The notes beneath the pieces are model-generated. The model was not told the origin of the DNA. It saw only the letters and a program-made list of their open reading frames with translations, and did no database searches. From Typha latifolia (lineage: Eukaryota; Streptophyta; Magnoliopsida; Poales; Typhaceae), in assembly GCA_019914945.1 (NCBI GenBank), contig CM034110.1, positions 4,221,001-4,285,000 of the forward strand: 64,000 nucleotides of DNA, given 5' to 3'. The position numbers and the translations under genes were made by a program. Positions 23,453-35,100 of the stretch are shown here, one piece after another. Each line of letters opens with the position of its first letter. Position 1 is the first letter of the stretch.

Positions 23453-24376
23453 TGTTAGGTTTTTATTTGTTGGCAATTGTGTACAAAATATACTAAGTAT
23501 ATTTTTTCATGTATATGAGCTTTACACAAGTCTAGAATATCTCTGTTTTGAAGAATTGCAAGATTATTAGAGAAAAGCCGTCGAGTTCACACCGCGTTCA
23601 CAAACGCGTTCGAACGCGGTGCGTTCACAAACGAGTTCGAACGCGAAATCTGCGTTCACACAGACAGAGAGCCGCGTTCACAAACGCGTTCGAACGCAAC
23701 CTGAAGAATTCAAGCTGTCGCGTTCGAACGCACTCGAGCCCGTTCGAACGCACCAATAAAGTTTAAGAATATTGGACTTTCGTGAGTACGGATAAGACTC
23801 GGATTTGGCTCTATCTTGAAGATCGTGAATACGGATAAGATTTGGATTTGGCTCTATCTTGAAGATCGTGAGTACGGATAAGATTTGGATTTGGCTCTAT
23901 CTTGTACTTTTGTGAGTACGGATAAGATTGGGATTGACTCTATCTTGGAGATGATATATAAGGATTATGAAACCCTATCTCTAGGGTGGTTGAAGAAGCA
24001 TTATTGAAGGAGACTTCTTGAGGCTACATCGGTTCTTCAACTAACAAGGTTCCACTGATCTACAAATCTTAATTTTTCGTCTTAAGGGCTATCTAGACGA
24101 AAGATCAATCTCGAGGGTTACTGAGATTGGACTTCAATCACGAGAAGCGGTGAATCGTGGGTTCTAGCGAGCAAGACTGAGAGGAACAAAGTCGTTTGGA
24201 TCGATGGGTTGTTTTGAGAGTCAGTCTTGTAACTGCTACTATTCTAGTGACTGGTTTTGATCCGAGTTTAGATCCGTGGTTTTTTCTCGTTTGGGTTTTT
24301 CCACATTAAAATCTTGGCGTTCATCTCTGCTTTCGTTCTTAATATTTCTACGGACTTGTGTCTAGGGGTTTTTTCA
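23453..24376 (+). mobile_element. Solo LTR of the Sirevirus-like Copia family
   Basis: This 924-bp LTR has TG...CA ends (TGTTAGG...TTTTTTCA) and a perfect 5-bp duplication, AAGTG, at 23448-23452 and 24377-24381. It is the inverse of the LTRs at 1260 and 5832. The palindrome cluster at 23590-23755 is smaller than in the element at 1260-6802, with about six CGTTCGAACG-like sites. It adds a 43-bp tandem repeat that the others lack. It sits inside the LINE endonuclease, and removing it with one AAGTG restores an uninterrupted local frame (PEIFSLVETHT). Confidence 0.93.
23782..23953 (+). repeat. 43-bp minisatellite, four units
   Basis: Four tandem units of about 43, 43, 44 and 42 bp each begin GTGAGTACGGATAAGA (one has GTGAATACGG) and contain GGCTCTATCTTG or GACTCTATCTTG. 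The two related LTRs contain only a single corresponding unit (reverse of 1741-1785), so the array expanded in this copy or its sublineage. Confidence 0.9.
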
Positions 24377-24475
24377 AAGTGAAAAAATTTCAGGATAATA
24401 AGCTGCAATAATATTGAAAATATGCGTTTGGCCTTCCCTTTTTGTGAGACCACAGATGTTCCAAGAGAGTACACG

Positions 24476-24480
24476 CATTA
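24476..24480 (-). promoter_or_regulatory. TAATG stop-start overlap of LINE ORF1/ORF2
   Basis: On the minus strand the ORF1 stop TAA (24480-24478) shares its last A with the ORF2 ATG (24478-24476). The 80 or so codons before it are open and basic-rich, and the codons after it encode the endonuclease N-terminus. This overlap is the arrangement used for stop-restart translation in some non-LTR elements, for example insect SART1. That it works that way here is inference. Confidence 0.7.
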
Positions 24481-26639
24481 GGAAACCATATGGGTGGCCT
24501 GATCCTGCTCAGGAAGTTTTGAGATTTGACTTGGGTTGATATGCTCTTGGCCAGCATCTCTGGCTAGCCTCTTTGCATTTTTCCTTCGGGGTTTAAGCAG
24601 GGAAGTTGCTTTAATCATGGAAGAAGGGTTCATTAGCTTTCTCTGACGGAAGGACTTTGGAGCAGGGAAGGCATGAAGATCAGGGTCGGGTAGCTCCCAG
24701 TTATGAAAGTTGCCTCGGTAGTAGCCCTCTCTCTAGCATGGGTGAGGGCATTTTGCATGCGAGCGCTACCATCTCTTCATGATTTGGTCCCCCATCTAGG
24801 TCAAGAGGACGAGGAGGGAGGATAGATGATAGGTTAGGGGTAAATTGAATCCCTTGAGCAGGCAAAGCTTCAGACAAGGTAGAAGAGGGGAGAACAACGG
24901 TGAAATCAAGATACAGAAGAGGGAAATGATCGGGAGGAGGGTGGGACTCGGTTCCAAGGTCGTCAACCTTACTTGCGGTGGAGTGAACCGGGACCAATAG
25001 AGGACTAGCGAAGGAGGTTCTTGGGGAGAAAGACAAGTCATATCAGACATAGAGGCATTTAAGGAGATATTCAACAGCCATCAAATCAGAGGTAGGAGCA
25101 TGTGATGTAAGGGGGGCTGACCGATGGGATGGCGCGCACATTACAGGCACTTGATTCAAGAAAATTTGGACCGGTGGAATGGCATGGTTATTCAAGGAGC
25201 CATTGGGAGAATAGGAGGGTTACGTGCGAGGGATGGCAGCATTAATGAGATTGGACACAAGAGGGGGAGGGGTACCGGAAGAGTTAGGGTGAGCCGCCCA
25301 CGATGGGCCACCTCGAGCCCTTCTCTTTTGATTATGTGCCCTCAGAGTGTTAGGGCAAGAAGCCCTAGGAGGTTGGGTGGGAGTACCGCTAGCAGGGTTA
25401 TCTTGCCAACTACTAGGCAAAGTGGGGATAGTAAGCTTACCGCCCGTGGAACTATTTGGCCTAGGGGCCACCGGATTCCCCACATCCGTCACCTTTCCCG
25501 CCAAGTCGAAGGCATTTCCAGGCACTAAACCCCTTTTCCCTGGCGGCCCTTCCGCTGGACACAGATCTAAAGGCCATATGGCTTTGATTCCATGTCCTCA
25601 ATGTTGGCCGCCTAGGATGTCTGGAGCTTTGCATCCGACATAACTTGATCGCCCTCCACTAGGGTGTTAGAGGACTTCTCATTAACCTCAGGCCCACTAG
25701 GACAGGCAATAATCCTGTGGCCGATACGACCACATCTAAAACAAACAACCGGAAGATTCTCATAGGCCACCGCTTGAATAACTTGCCCTTTAGGCCGGCC
25801 AACGAGGGTGGATTGCTTAAGTGGCTCGGTAAGATCAAGCTCAACACAAACTCTAGCAAAATGCCCACGAGAACGGGCGAGGATATATCCATCAATCTTC
25901 AGAGATTTGCCAATATCTGTAGCAATGTCCATAAGCATATCTTGGGGCTAGTATTCCCCTGGCAACCTGACCAATTGCACCCAAATGGGAGTAGATAAGA
26001 TTTCTTTAGATAGTTGTTGGAAATTCGGCCTCCAAGGAATAAGATTGAGGACCATGCCTCTAAAGGTCCATGGCCCTCCCGTAAGAACTTTTAACATATC
26101 CTCCTCATAGGAAAATTTCAAAGTAAAAAAGCCAGCAGCCATATCAATAACTTACTTGGAGATTTCCAGCAAGTTTCCTCCTCCTCTCTGTCTCCATACC
26201 AAGATAGGATAGAGGAGGTGGTCTCCCGAGAAACTTACCTATAAGGCTAAACTTCCATTCAGCCCTGCTCTCTTGCACTCTAGCAAGATCAGTTGCAGCT
26301 TTGGTCGTGGCGGCTTGTGCGATTCTCTGAAGTATAGATGAGTATTCGGCAGCGTGTCCTTTTGGATCAGCTCGTGTGTGGGTGGCCTTGAACAGTTTCG
26401 CCCACGACTTGTTGCACAACGAGGAGGGAGCCTTAGCCTTGGCATTTGAAACAGCACCCTTGCCAGCTTTTGGTATCTCTTCATTAGGCCCAGCATTATT
26501 TACTATGAGCAGCACCTTGAACATCATTTACTATCTCATTAACTCGGCCAACAACCAGAGGCAGATTGGGAGGTGGATCCGGCAGAACAGAAGGAGGTGA
26601 AGGCAAGGAAGCATAACCAATCACCTTAGGGGAGTTCAT
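24478..26639 (-). pseudogene. LINE ORF1 (DUF4283, CCHC knuckle), degenerate
   Basis: This is the RNA-binding ORF1 of an L1-type LINE. The start at 26639 (MNSPKVIGYASLPSPP) is followed by a proline-rich N-terminus and a frameshift near 26530. 26527-26144 holds the start of DUF4283 (EWKFSLIGKFLGRPPPL). 26142-25948 continues it (GFFTLKFSYEEDMLKVL, GGPWTFRGMVL) to a TAG near 25946. 25938-25612 has ARVCVELDLTEPLKQ and the knuckle CFRCGRIGHRIIAC. The proline- and serine-rich C-terminal part (25525-24700) changes frame at least twice and ends in a lysine/arginine-rich tail (LLKPRRKNAKRLARD) at the TAATG junction. The copy at 6803-7770 is its close relative. Confidence 0.85.
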
Positions 26640-28185
26640 TTTTCTTAAGTTGCACTTGCAGGAGAGAATTAAACATATGTGGGCAGTTAATTGTACCTAT
26701 CAATACAATAAGATGGAGAACCTATAAAAATAAATTAAATGGGGGGCCAGAAAATTGATTCTGATCGATCTGCCTGAACTGGAGATGGAGCCCGCTTCTA
26801 TCACGAACTCAACCCTCCACATTTGACAATAAACAGATAGACTCTCGATCTCATTAGCAGACATAAATATTGGCCTACAAATGCATCCATGATTGCCTAC
26901 ACAAATATGGTCACAAACTATTGTTGAATAGCGAGTTGCAAAACTTTTGGATCAGGGATTGGTTATGAATACTGAGGTTCTTCATAGCCATCTCCATAAA
27001 TGACAACTTGATTTAACCTTAATCAATGAGTTAGCGCTTAACTCTAACTCATGTTTAACATTTAACTCGGGTAATGACTATAATATATTAGAATATATTA
27101 TCAAATTGTAATATGACCATAATAGTACATATTAGAATTTGTTTGTAGTAAAACTGTTTTAATATGAGATGTTCATTTGTGAAGCTATTTGTTTATTATC
27201 TATATTGTGTAAATTATGATGAATTAAGTTTAAGTATTTTTTGGCTATAAATTTTCAAAATAATCACCATATGTTAATATAAATAAAATTATAATTTCTA
27301 TTTAATTTTAACCCTACTTTTTATCTTCTTCAACAGAAAAAGAAATATAAGAAATATCTATTTAAAAAAAGTTTAGAAAAGGGCAACAATAGGGGTGCTA
27401 AAAAAGCCCATAGGCCCAAAGCCCGTCCACGTCCAACCTTATAAAATTGGATCAAAGTTCAAATCGAGCCTGTTTTGGACCTGTTCTGACTCGACCCAAA
27501 AGTCTATTGGATTGGCTTGATTAACCCTTATCAAGTCCTACCCGGCCCAAGCCCATAGAGTCTGACCCATACATTAGGGCCTAACTCGTCCACAGGTAAT
27601 TTGCTTGGTCTATTTTTCCATTAGATATAAATTTTATATATTCTATTTAATTTCTTAAATTGCTTATAGTCCACAAGTTATTTGCCGATTACTGTTGTTG
27701 AATACTGGCACCCATCACTTCGTCCAGATTGGAAAGAGAGGATTGTTTGATTTTTTTTTTTTTCTGGAAAAGGTATACCAGGTGCAAAGGTTAAGCAATT
27801 TGACTCCTTTAAATTTGTTAGTTTACCTCTAACAAAATTTAAATTGTTTTACAATTTTGCCCATCTCTAGATGCAAAAAAATTTGGTTTGAGGGGGTAAA
27901 ATCATAATTTATAATATAAATGTGTTATTTACCCATAAAACCCCTAGTTTTTAAGATATAATCATCATTTTATGACTTTTTTATATATAAATAGATAACA
28001 AATTCACTCATTTTTCATCACAATTTCACTTATTTTCAACAAAGCTTCTCAGCGATAGAGATAGAGTCTCCATATGATAGTGGCGGAAATCCTAAATTTT
28101 CCTCCCCTTCAAAAGTTTCTCTTGAGACCGTTGCATGCAGAGAATCCTCGTTTAGCAAATGGAAGACATCCGTGGTATGGGAGCA
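26640..28185. other. AT-rich spacer between LINE and Gypsy-B
   Basis: 26640-26870 may be the LINE 5' leader. The rest is AT-rich with no domain. A GCCC-rich patch at 27392-27610 is listed separately. No RNA gene seen. Confidence 0.4.
27392..27610. repeat. GGCCC-rich patch, possible decayed hAT end
   Basis: TAGGGGTGCTAAAAAAGCCC opens a run of GGCCCAAAGCCCG-like words. Plant hAT elements often begin with GGGTG(T/C)... followed by subterminal GGCCCG repeats, as in the well-defined element at 54470-55102. No opposite terminus or target duplication was found here. Confidence 0.3.
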
Positions 28186-29323
28186 TGTTATGAACCAAAC
28201 CGAACCAATGAGGGTTGAATTGGTTATTTGGATTAAAGGGAGATCTTTATAGTGATGGAAGGGGAGGAGAAGATATGTGGATGGTGTTACGAACTGGCTT
28301 GATTCGATTTGTAGCGGTTATGCACGAGATTTGGGATCCGTAGGTGGAAGCACGGATTCCTAGATGTAGGAGGGAGGTGATGATGGAGTAGAGGCCGAGT
28401 AGTTGATGGTGATGGCTCAGCAATAGATGATGGTGGTGGTGATTTGCAGATGCGAATGCGATAGATGGTTATGATTGGCCTACAATTATGGTAAAAAGCA
28501 TACATGAGATAGAAATGGTTAAGATAAAGAGACGAAGGGGGAGAAGTAGGCTTGCCCTACAGGACTAGGGGGATCGGCGAGAGAGGGAGATTAGAAGCTA
28601 GACGAGATCGTGCTGACAGAAGAGATCGCACTAGATGGTGAAGAGGGAGGAGGGAGATGTAGAGGCCTGCGGCCTAGTTGAGAGAGATGCTAGGGCAAAA
28701 GCTAATTAATTTTTCATTTCAAGTATGCCTAGGATACAAGCCATAAGGCCCTATTTATAGAGATTAAATCAAAAAGTCAAACAAATTTAACTAAACCAGT
28801 CCTCCTTATCTTCTCGAATTAACCCTTTAATTTGCCACAGATATATTCTGAATCTGGAGAAGTCATGAATATAAAAGTTGTAGATCTCAAGGTTGACGAT
28901 CTTATCCAACTAGTTTGATATTATTTGAATATCTGTAGAATATTCTGTCAATATTTTATTAAAACTGCACATAGCTGGATTTAGCTAATTAAATAAAATC
29001 CTAACTTGATAAGACTCTACCTAAACCAAATAACCAAATAAGATAATTAGACTCAATCCATTGAGTTTAATCTCCCTTTTATGTGATCCGATCTGACCCG
29101 ATTCGCATCAATTCATCAGCTTCCAACCACCTTGTCCTCAAAGTGTCCATGGTGGTTCCCAAACCTTCCGTATTTATCGAATCGTTCCCACCAACATCCG
29201 AGCCGAGTCTAAGAGTGCAAGACTTGTGGAGGAGGCCATAGCTCGACCAAGTGTAACATAATGTAGCCCGCTGATTTGTGCTTGACCAATTCGTCCAAGG
29301 GTAAGATTTAACTCACCCACAAT

Positions 29324-29671
29324 CTAATGTAGGCTCGAGTCTAGTCTAGGCCTCGCGCAAGGGCTGATCAGTTTAGGCTTTGGCACATTGCTTATAGGCT
29401 GAGGAGGTTGTCCTTTAGATCGGTAAGGAACTTTATAGATAGCCACGACCATAGGATCGAGTCGTCGAGGTATCGGATCCTCGATATCTTTCAAAGCTTC
29501 AATGCCCTCAATCAGCGGCTTGGGTGGCGATTGGTGATGGCTGACGACCGCTTTGGGATTCCTAGCTGTCGGTGTGGGCAGCATGGTTTCTTTTGATGGT
29601 GATGTATACCTCAGTGGTCCTTCATCATGTTGTGGAGGTGCCCTCGGTGCAGGTTGAACCCACGTTGCCAT
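29324..29671 (-). pseudogene. Proline-rich frame inside the nested LTR element
   Basis: This 115-codon open frame contains PAPRAPPQHDEGP, SPPKPLIEG and a basic C-terminus. It lies between the left LTR and the 600-bp units. I recognise no domain. It may be a remnant of a gag linker or simply low-constraint sequence. Confidence 0.3.
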
Positions 29672-30123
29672 GGCTGGATTTAGTTTGATGGCTGTGCTTG
29701 GTCTCGTCAGTGTGCCACCTTGATTACCTTCCCCACGGTTGGTATGATCAGGTGTACGCCGTGATGACTTTGGTTCGTGTCCACAAGGATCAAGTGTACC
29801 CTAATATCAATTGTTACGAACCAGCTTGATCCGATTCGGAGCGGTTATGCACGGGATTTGGGATCTGCGGGTGGAGGCATGGTTTCCTAGATATATTAGG
29901 GAGGTGATGATGGAGTAGAGGTCGAGTAGTTGATGGTGGTGGCTCGGCAATAGATGATGGTGCTAGTAGTTTGTAGATGTGGATGCGACAGATGGCTATG
30001 ATTGGTCTACAACTATGGCAAAAACCGTACAAAAGGTAGAGACGGTTAAGATAAAGAGACGAAGGGGAGAAGTAGGCCTGCCCAATGGGACTAGGGGGAT
30101 CGGTGGCAGAGGGAGATTGAAAG

Positions 30124-30378
30124 TTAGACAAGACCATGCCAACGGAAGAGATGGCACTCAGGGGTATGCCTTGGAGGGTATTCATTCCTATCAGCAAGGG
30201 TGGCCTTGATCTCCAACAATGTTTCTGCCATAAGCGCTAGGGTTTGTGCAAGATTAGGCAGGATTTGTGTCCATCCTCGAGAATTCTGAGGGGATGGAGA
30301 TCTTGATATAGCTACGCAGTCCATCTCCATGTCTTGATCACTTACTTGCTTAGCCACCTTAGATCTGGTGGAAGCCAT
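30124..30378 (-). pseudogene. Gag N-terminal fragment, copy 1
   Basis: 84 codons starting MASTRSKVAKQVSDQDMEMD, with a serine/proline stretch and LAQTLALMAETLLEIKATL, resemble the N-terminus of a Gypsy gag before the Retrotrans_gag domain. The frame runs into LTR sequence after about residue 75, so the natural C-terminal part is missing. Confidence 0.6.
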
Positions 30379-30723
30379 AGTAGTCCGAGTAATGTTGGCT
30401 CTGCTACCAATTGATACGAACCGGCTTGATTCGATTCGTAGCGGTTATGCATGAGATTTGAGATCCGCGGGTGGAGGCACGGATTCCTAGGTATAGGAGG
30501 GAGGTGATAATGGAGTAGAGGCCGAGTAGTTGATGGTGGTGGCTTGGCAATAGATGATGGTGGTGGTGGTTTGGAGATGCGAATGCGATAGATGGCTATG
30601 ATTGGCCTACAACTGTGGTAAAAATCATGCAGGAGGTAGAGACGGTTAAGATAAAGAGATGAAGGGGAGAAGTAGGCCTGCCCTACGGGACTAGGGTGAT
30701 CGGCAGTAGAGAAAGATTAGAAG

Positions 30724-31005
30724 CTAGACGAGACCGTGCCAACAGAAAAGATGGCGCTCAGGGGTACGCTTTGGAGGGTATTCATTCATATTAGCAAGGG
30801 TGGCCTTGATATCCAACAATGTTTGTGCCATAAGCGCTAGGGTTTGCGCGAGATCAGGTGGGATTTGTCTCTGTCCTCGAGAACTCTCAGGGGATGGAGT
30901 TCTTGATATAGCCACGCGGTCCGTCTCCACATCTTGATCACTTACTTGCTTAGCTGCCTTGAATCTGGTGGTAGCCATAGTGGTCCGAGAAACATTGGCT
31001 CTCAT
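30724..31005 (-). pseudogene. Gag N-terminal fragment, copy 2
   Basis: This is a paralogue of the preceding fragment, with conserved AKQVSDQD, VAISR, SPE/QSRG and LAQTLALMAQTLLDIKATL. The start is probably the internal MATTRFKAAK rather than the upstream methionine, which lies in the leader. It is likewise truncated into LTR sequence. Confidence 0.6.
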
Positions 31006-32189
31006 ACCAATTGTTTCGAATTGGCTTGATCCGATTCGTAGTAGTTATGCACAGGATTTGGGATCCACAAGTGAAGGCACGGATTCCTAGGTATAGGAGA
31101 GAGGTGATGATGGAGTAGAGGCCGAGTAGTTGATGGTGGTGGCTCGGCAATAGATTATGGTGATGGTGGTTCGGCAATAGATTATGGTGATGGTGGTTTG
31201 CAGATGCGGATGCAATAGACGGCTATGATTGTCCTACAACTGTGGTAAAAAACTGTACAAGAGGTAGAGACGGTTAAGATAAAGAGACGAAGAGGGAGAA
31301 GTAGGCCTGCCCTACGGGACTAGGGGATCGCCGAACAGAGGGAGATTACAAGCTAGATAAGACCGTGCCGACGGAAGAGATGGCGCTGGTTGGTGAAGAG
31401 GGAGGAGGGAGATGTAGAGGCCTGTGGCCTAGTTGAGAGAGATGCCAGTGCAAAAGCCAATTAATCTTTCATCCTAAGCATGCCTAAGATACAAGCCATA
31501 AGGCCCTATTTATATAGATTAAATCAAAAAGTCTAAAACAAATTTAATTAAACTAGTCTTCCTTATCTTCTCGGATTAACCCTTCGATTTGCCGCAGATA
31601 TATTCTGAATCTGGAGAATTCGTGAATATCAAAGTTGTAGATATGAAGGTTATCGATCTTATTCAACTTGTTTGAAATTATTCGGATATCTATAGAATAT
31701 TCTGTGAATATTTTCCCGAAACTATATAGAGTTAGATTTAGCTAATTAAATAAAATTCTAACTTGCTAAGACTCTAACAAAACCAAATAACTAAATAAGA
31801 TAATTAGACTCAATACATTGAGCCTAATCTCCCTTTGATGTCATCCGATCTGACCCGGTTCGCATCAGATGGGGATAGTTACGATTAGATATAGGAATAA
31901 GATGAAAGGGAAGAAGAGGTTTGCTCCTAGAAGAAGTAGGGCCGCGATAGACGAGGAGAAGGATCTAACCAATGAAGGTTAGGGGGACGATGAGAAGTTA
32001 CGGGCAAGAAGGAAAAAGAAGAGGACAGAGAAATAGAGAGATAGATAGGAGAAGAAAATATGATTTTATAACATAATCCAACTAGAGTGCACTCCACAAT
32101 ACTTAGAGGCTACCCTTTGGACTCAAACAACAGAAATAAAACCCTAAAAATGAAGTGTTCTCGCCGCAATGCATTCGAATGCTATCCAA

Positions 32190-35100
32190 CCACTCCACCA
32201 AGATCTCAGTCTCTAGTCGACCTTCTCAACATCGTCTCCGTCTCGCCAATAGACGCACCGGCTCGTATGCCTGTATCTCCTCTACCGGGTCGGGTATCTG
32301 TGTGCTCACTGCCTGATCTGCCCCTAGTCTTGCCCGTAGTAGCGATACATGAAACATGGGATGAACCCGAGATCCCTCTGGCAACTCCAATCTGTACGCA
32401 ATAGGTCCCACTCCCTACAATATGCGGAACGGTCCAAACTACTTATGCGCTAACTTGGGATTGCATATAGGACGTAGGGTAACTTGTCGATATGCCTGGG
32501 CTCACACAAATACAAGGTCCCCGACCTCAAACTCCATCTCCCGATGCTGGCGATCATACACTTGCTTCACGCGGTTTTGGGCCATCGTCATGTGCTCCCG
32601 TAACCTCCTTAGAACCACATCTCGATCTGCTATCTCCATCTCTGTCTCCATCCTCACTAGTGATGCCTCGGGGTGATATGTCCTCAAGGTAGGTGGTGGC
32701 CTACCATACACTGCCTCGAATGATGTCATCTTGATAGTGCTATGAAATGTAGTATTATAGGCGGTAAGTAGTCGAGCCATCTTTTTGGTCTCTCGCCCAC
32801 AGAGCACCGCAGGTACTGCTCTATGCCCTTATTCACCACCTTAGTTTGGCATCTATTTGTGGGTGATAGGCTGAACTGAGGTTCAATCGAGTACTCTGGA
32901 GTACAAAGTAGTCAATCCAAAAGTCACTAATGAAGACTCGGTCTCAATTAGATACAATCGAATGCAGCATGCCATGAAGCCTAGCAATGTCGCGCACGAA
33001 CACCTCTGCAATCGTCTTTACTGAATATGGGTGCGCTAGGGCTGAGAAGTGAGCATAATTACTCAGCCTATCTACCACCATGAATATGACCGAGTACCCC
33101 CTCACAGAAGGTAAGCCCTTAATAAAGTCCATGGAGATGTCCTTCCAAATCTTCTCCGATATGAGCAATGACTGGAGTAGTCCGTCCGGCTGGCCTCAGT
33201 GAGTCTGACTTTGCCTGTTGGCATACCTCGCAAGCATGTACGAACGCCCTTAGCTCCTATCATACTCTAGGCCACGTACAACTTTGTCATGGTCTCTTGT
33301 TAGTACGTAGCAATCCTTCATGTCCTGCCTTAGGGATGGAATGAAAATGTTCCATCACTCTTCGTCGCAGGCCCACATTCGTAGGTATCTAAATGCGTCC
33401 ATTATCCAAGGCAATCCGCCTCGGCTCACCATCCCAGGATGACTAGTGGGGTCATCCTCCTTCTCCTACAAGCTTATCAAGATATCTGGATTAGTAGCTC
33501 CTGCTGCTCGAATGTCATCTAAGAAAAGCACGGACAAGGCTGTCAGTTCGGCCAGTTCGGGTTGATGGGATAGCGCATCCGTCGCCTTATTCTCCGCTCC
33601 TTTCTTTTATTGCAGCTCATAGTCCTACCCCAATAGCTTGGTGACCCACCTCTACTGTGCGGATGGTGAATTCGTTGCCCCATAAAATAAGGTAAGCTCT
33701 TCAGATCTGTCCAGATCACAAATCGCCTCCCAATCAAATAGGGTCTCCACCTCGTCACAGCATGCAAGATAGTGAACATCTCCCTATCGTAAGTGGATAA
33801 CTACTGTGACCTCCCGGTCAAGGCCTTGCTAAGGTAAGCAATGGGCCTTCCTATCTACATCAATACAGCTCCTATACCTACGCTCGACACGTCGCACTCA
33901 ATCATGAATTGCATGGTGAAGTCAGGTAGTGCCGATACCGGTGCGAACGCCATTGCTATCTTCAACTCCTCAAATGCCTTTATCGCTACATTAGTCCACT
34001 CAAAGGCATCCTTTTTAAGCAAGACTGTCAATGATGCTACAGTCTTCCCACAGTTGTCCACAAACCTGCGATAGTAGCTTGTTAAACCAAGGAAACCGCG
34101 TAGCTCCCGTACCGCCCTCGGTTGTTTCCAGCTGAGCATGCACTCCACCTTGCTTGAGTCGGTCGCAACTCCTTGGCTGAAATGATATGCCCCAAGTACT
34201 CCACTCGTCGTTCGCCCCATAGGCATTTACTTTGCTTCACCTTAGGGGAATAGTCTCTCAAGAGCACCAACATGGACCTCAGATGATCTAAGTGCTCCTT
34301 CCAAGTCTTGTTGTACACCAAAATATCATCGAAGGATACTAACAGATACCGTCATAAGAGTAGATGGAATATGTTGTTCATCAGCCCTTGGAAGGTCACC
34401 TGAGCATTCGTCAACCCAAACGGCATCACCCGAAACTCATAGTGTCCGTCATGAGTTCGGAACATCATTTTGTGGATGTCCTCTACATGCACTCGGATCT
34501 AGTGGTACCTTGTAGGAAGGTCCAACTTGTTGATTTATGATGCTCTGGTCAGCACGTCCAGCAACTCTTCGATGACTAGTATCGAGTACCTATCCTTGAC
34601 AGTTATGGCATTTAGCGTGTGGTAATCTATGCAGAAACGCCAGTTCCTGTCCTTCTTTCTCACCAACAGAACTAGTGATGCATAGGAACTTCAGCTTGGT
34701 TGAATAATGGCCTGCTCCAACATCTCCGCAACTAGCCTCAATATTTCTTTTTTCTAGATGTGTGGATAGTGATAGGGCCGTACATTTGTAGGTTCGTCCC
34801 CCGATACAATTTTGATTCTGTGATCAGCGTGCCTAGTAGGTGGCAGCCCTCGTGGAGCCTCAAAAAGTTCATAAAAGTTAGCTAATAAGCAATCCAAATC
34901 ATGACGAGTACCTCAGTCAAAGACGACTCCAGGTTCTGTGGGCGCCAGCTGCAAGTAGGTAACCTTGCTTATCCGTGGAGTGCCAACCAACGGCCCCAAA
35001 GAGGGGCTCATTTGCATGCGAACTCCCTTGAGTTGTACCACACATCCATTTCTCCAAAATGTGAGCCTCATCTATGAAAAATCAAATGTGACGGAACCGA

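Larger units (their letters stand above)
19433..24478 (-). pseudogene. LINE ORF2: endonuclease-RT-RNase H, degenerate
   Basis: ORF2 nicks target DNA and copies the LINE RNA there. It starts at 24478 with VLSWNICGL, the APE-type endonuclease N-terminus. The solo LTR then interrupts it. The frame resumes at 23452 with SLVETHTDDH and reaches the MGDFN catalytic motif near 23140; stops break this part. 22879-22133 holds the region before the palm (NAPGLDDFQVEFY). 21805-21398 is the RT palm, with KVDLEKAYD, GRGICQGDSLSPYLF and the YADD catalytic box. 21388-20681 is the thumb/connection (NYLGSKIS). About 20332 carries the zf-RVT finger CPVC...HLFLHC. 20000-19433 is RNase H with D, E, D, D residues visible (NID, TVAIREAL, ESD, HPADWLA). 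At least four frame breaks occur. The final residues contain a short internal duplication (ALRIF repeated). Confidence 0.87.
19433..26639 (-). mobile_element. Full-length but degenerate L1-type LINE
   Basis: From the right, on the minus strand: ORF1 (26639 to 24478), then ORF2 (24478 to 19433) with endonuclease, reverse transcriptase, zf-RVT finger and RNase H. All main modules of a plant L1-type non-LTR element are present in order, interrupted only by a Copia solo LTR at 23453-24376. Neither a clear poly-A end nor a target duplication was found, so the left end is set at the RNase H stop and the right end at the ORF1 start. Stops and frameshifts make it inactive. Confidence 0.85.
29812..31011 (-). 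repeat. Two tandem 600-bp chimeric LTR/gag-leader units
   Basis: Unit one is 29812-30411 and unit two 30412-31011. Each starts like the LTR (TGTTACGAACC or TGATACGAACC), follows it for about 320 bp to GATGGC(A/G)CT, then switches at the same point to CAGGGGTA(T/C)GC. From there it reads, on the minus strand, a gag N-terminus (MAST/MATT..., AKQVSDQD, LAQTLALMA) and ends in a primer-site remnant. The identical breakpoint shows the chimera formed once and was then duplicated. Confidence 0.85.
28285..31867 (-). mobile_element. Non-autonomous LTR element with 600-bp tandem unit
   Basis: It is inserted in the Gypsy-B 3' LTR with a perfect 5-bp duplication, GATGG (28280-28284 and 31868-31872). The LTRs are 28285-29110 (826 bp) and 31012-31867 (856 bp), TG...CA, with a TATA box on the minus strand (CTCTATAAATA; reverse of about 28755-28765). 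Degraded initiator-Met primer sites (TTGGTATGAGAGCC and variants) lie left of 31012 and 30412. The interior has only a proline-rich frame and two copies of a gag N-terminus. There is no pol. Two exact 600-bp units, 29812-30411 and 30412-31011, each join a partial LTR to gag leader sequence. Confidence 0.88.
28186..32176 (-). repeat. Gypsy-B 3' LTR, split by a nested element and truncated
   Basis: 28186-28284 plus 31868-32176 align along their length with 36932-37280 of the 5' LTR, sharing AGAAGAAGTAGGGCC, CATAATCCAACTA and CCCTTTGGACTCAAACAAC. The alignment stops just after a GCATTCGAATGC palindrome at 32168-32179. The outer U3 part and the polypurine tract expected before it have been deleted, fusing the LTR to the end of pol. 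Confidence 0.78.

Noticed and set aside
27392..27610. Complete hAT element
   Set aside because: Only one GC-rich, hAT-like patch is visible; no inverted terminus or 8-bp duplication could be found, so it is listed only as a repeat.
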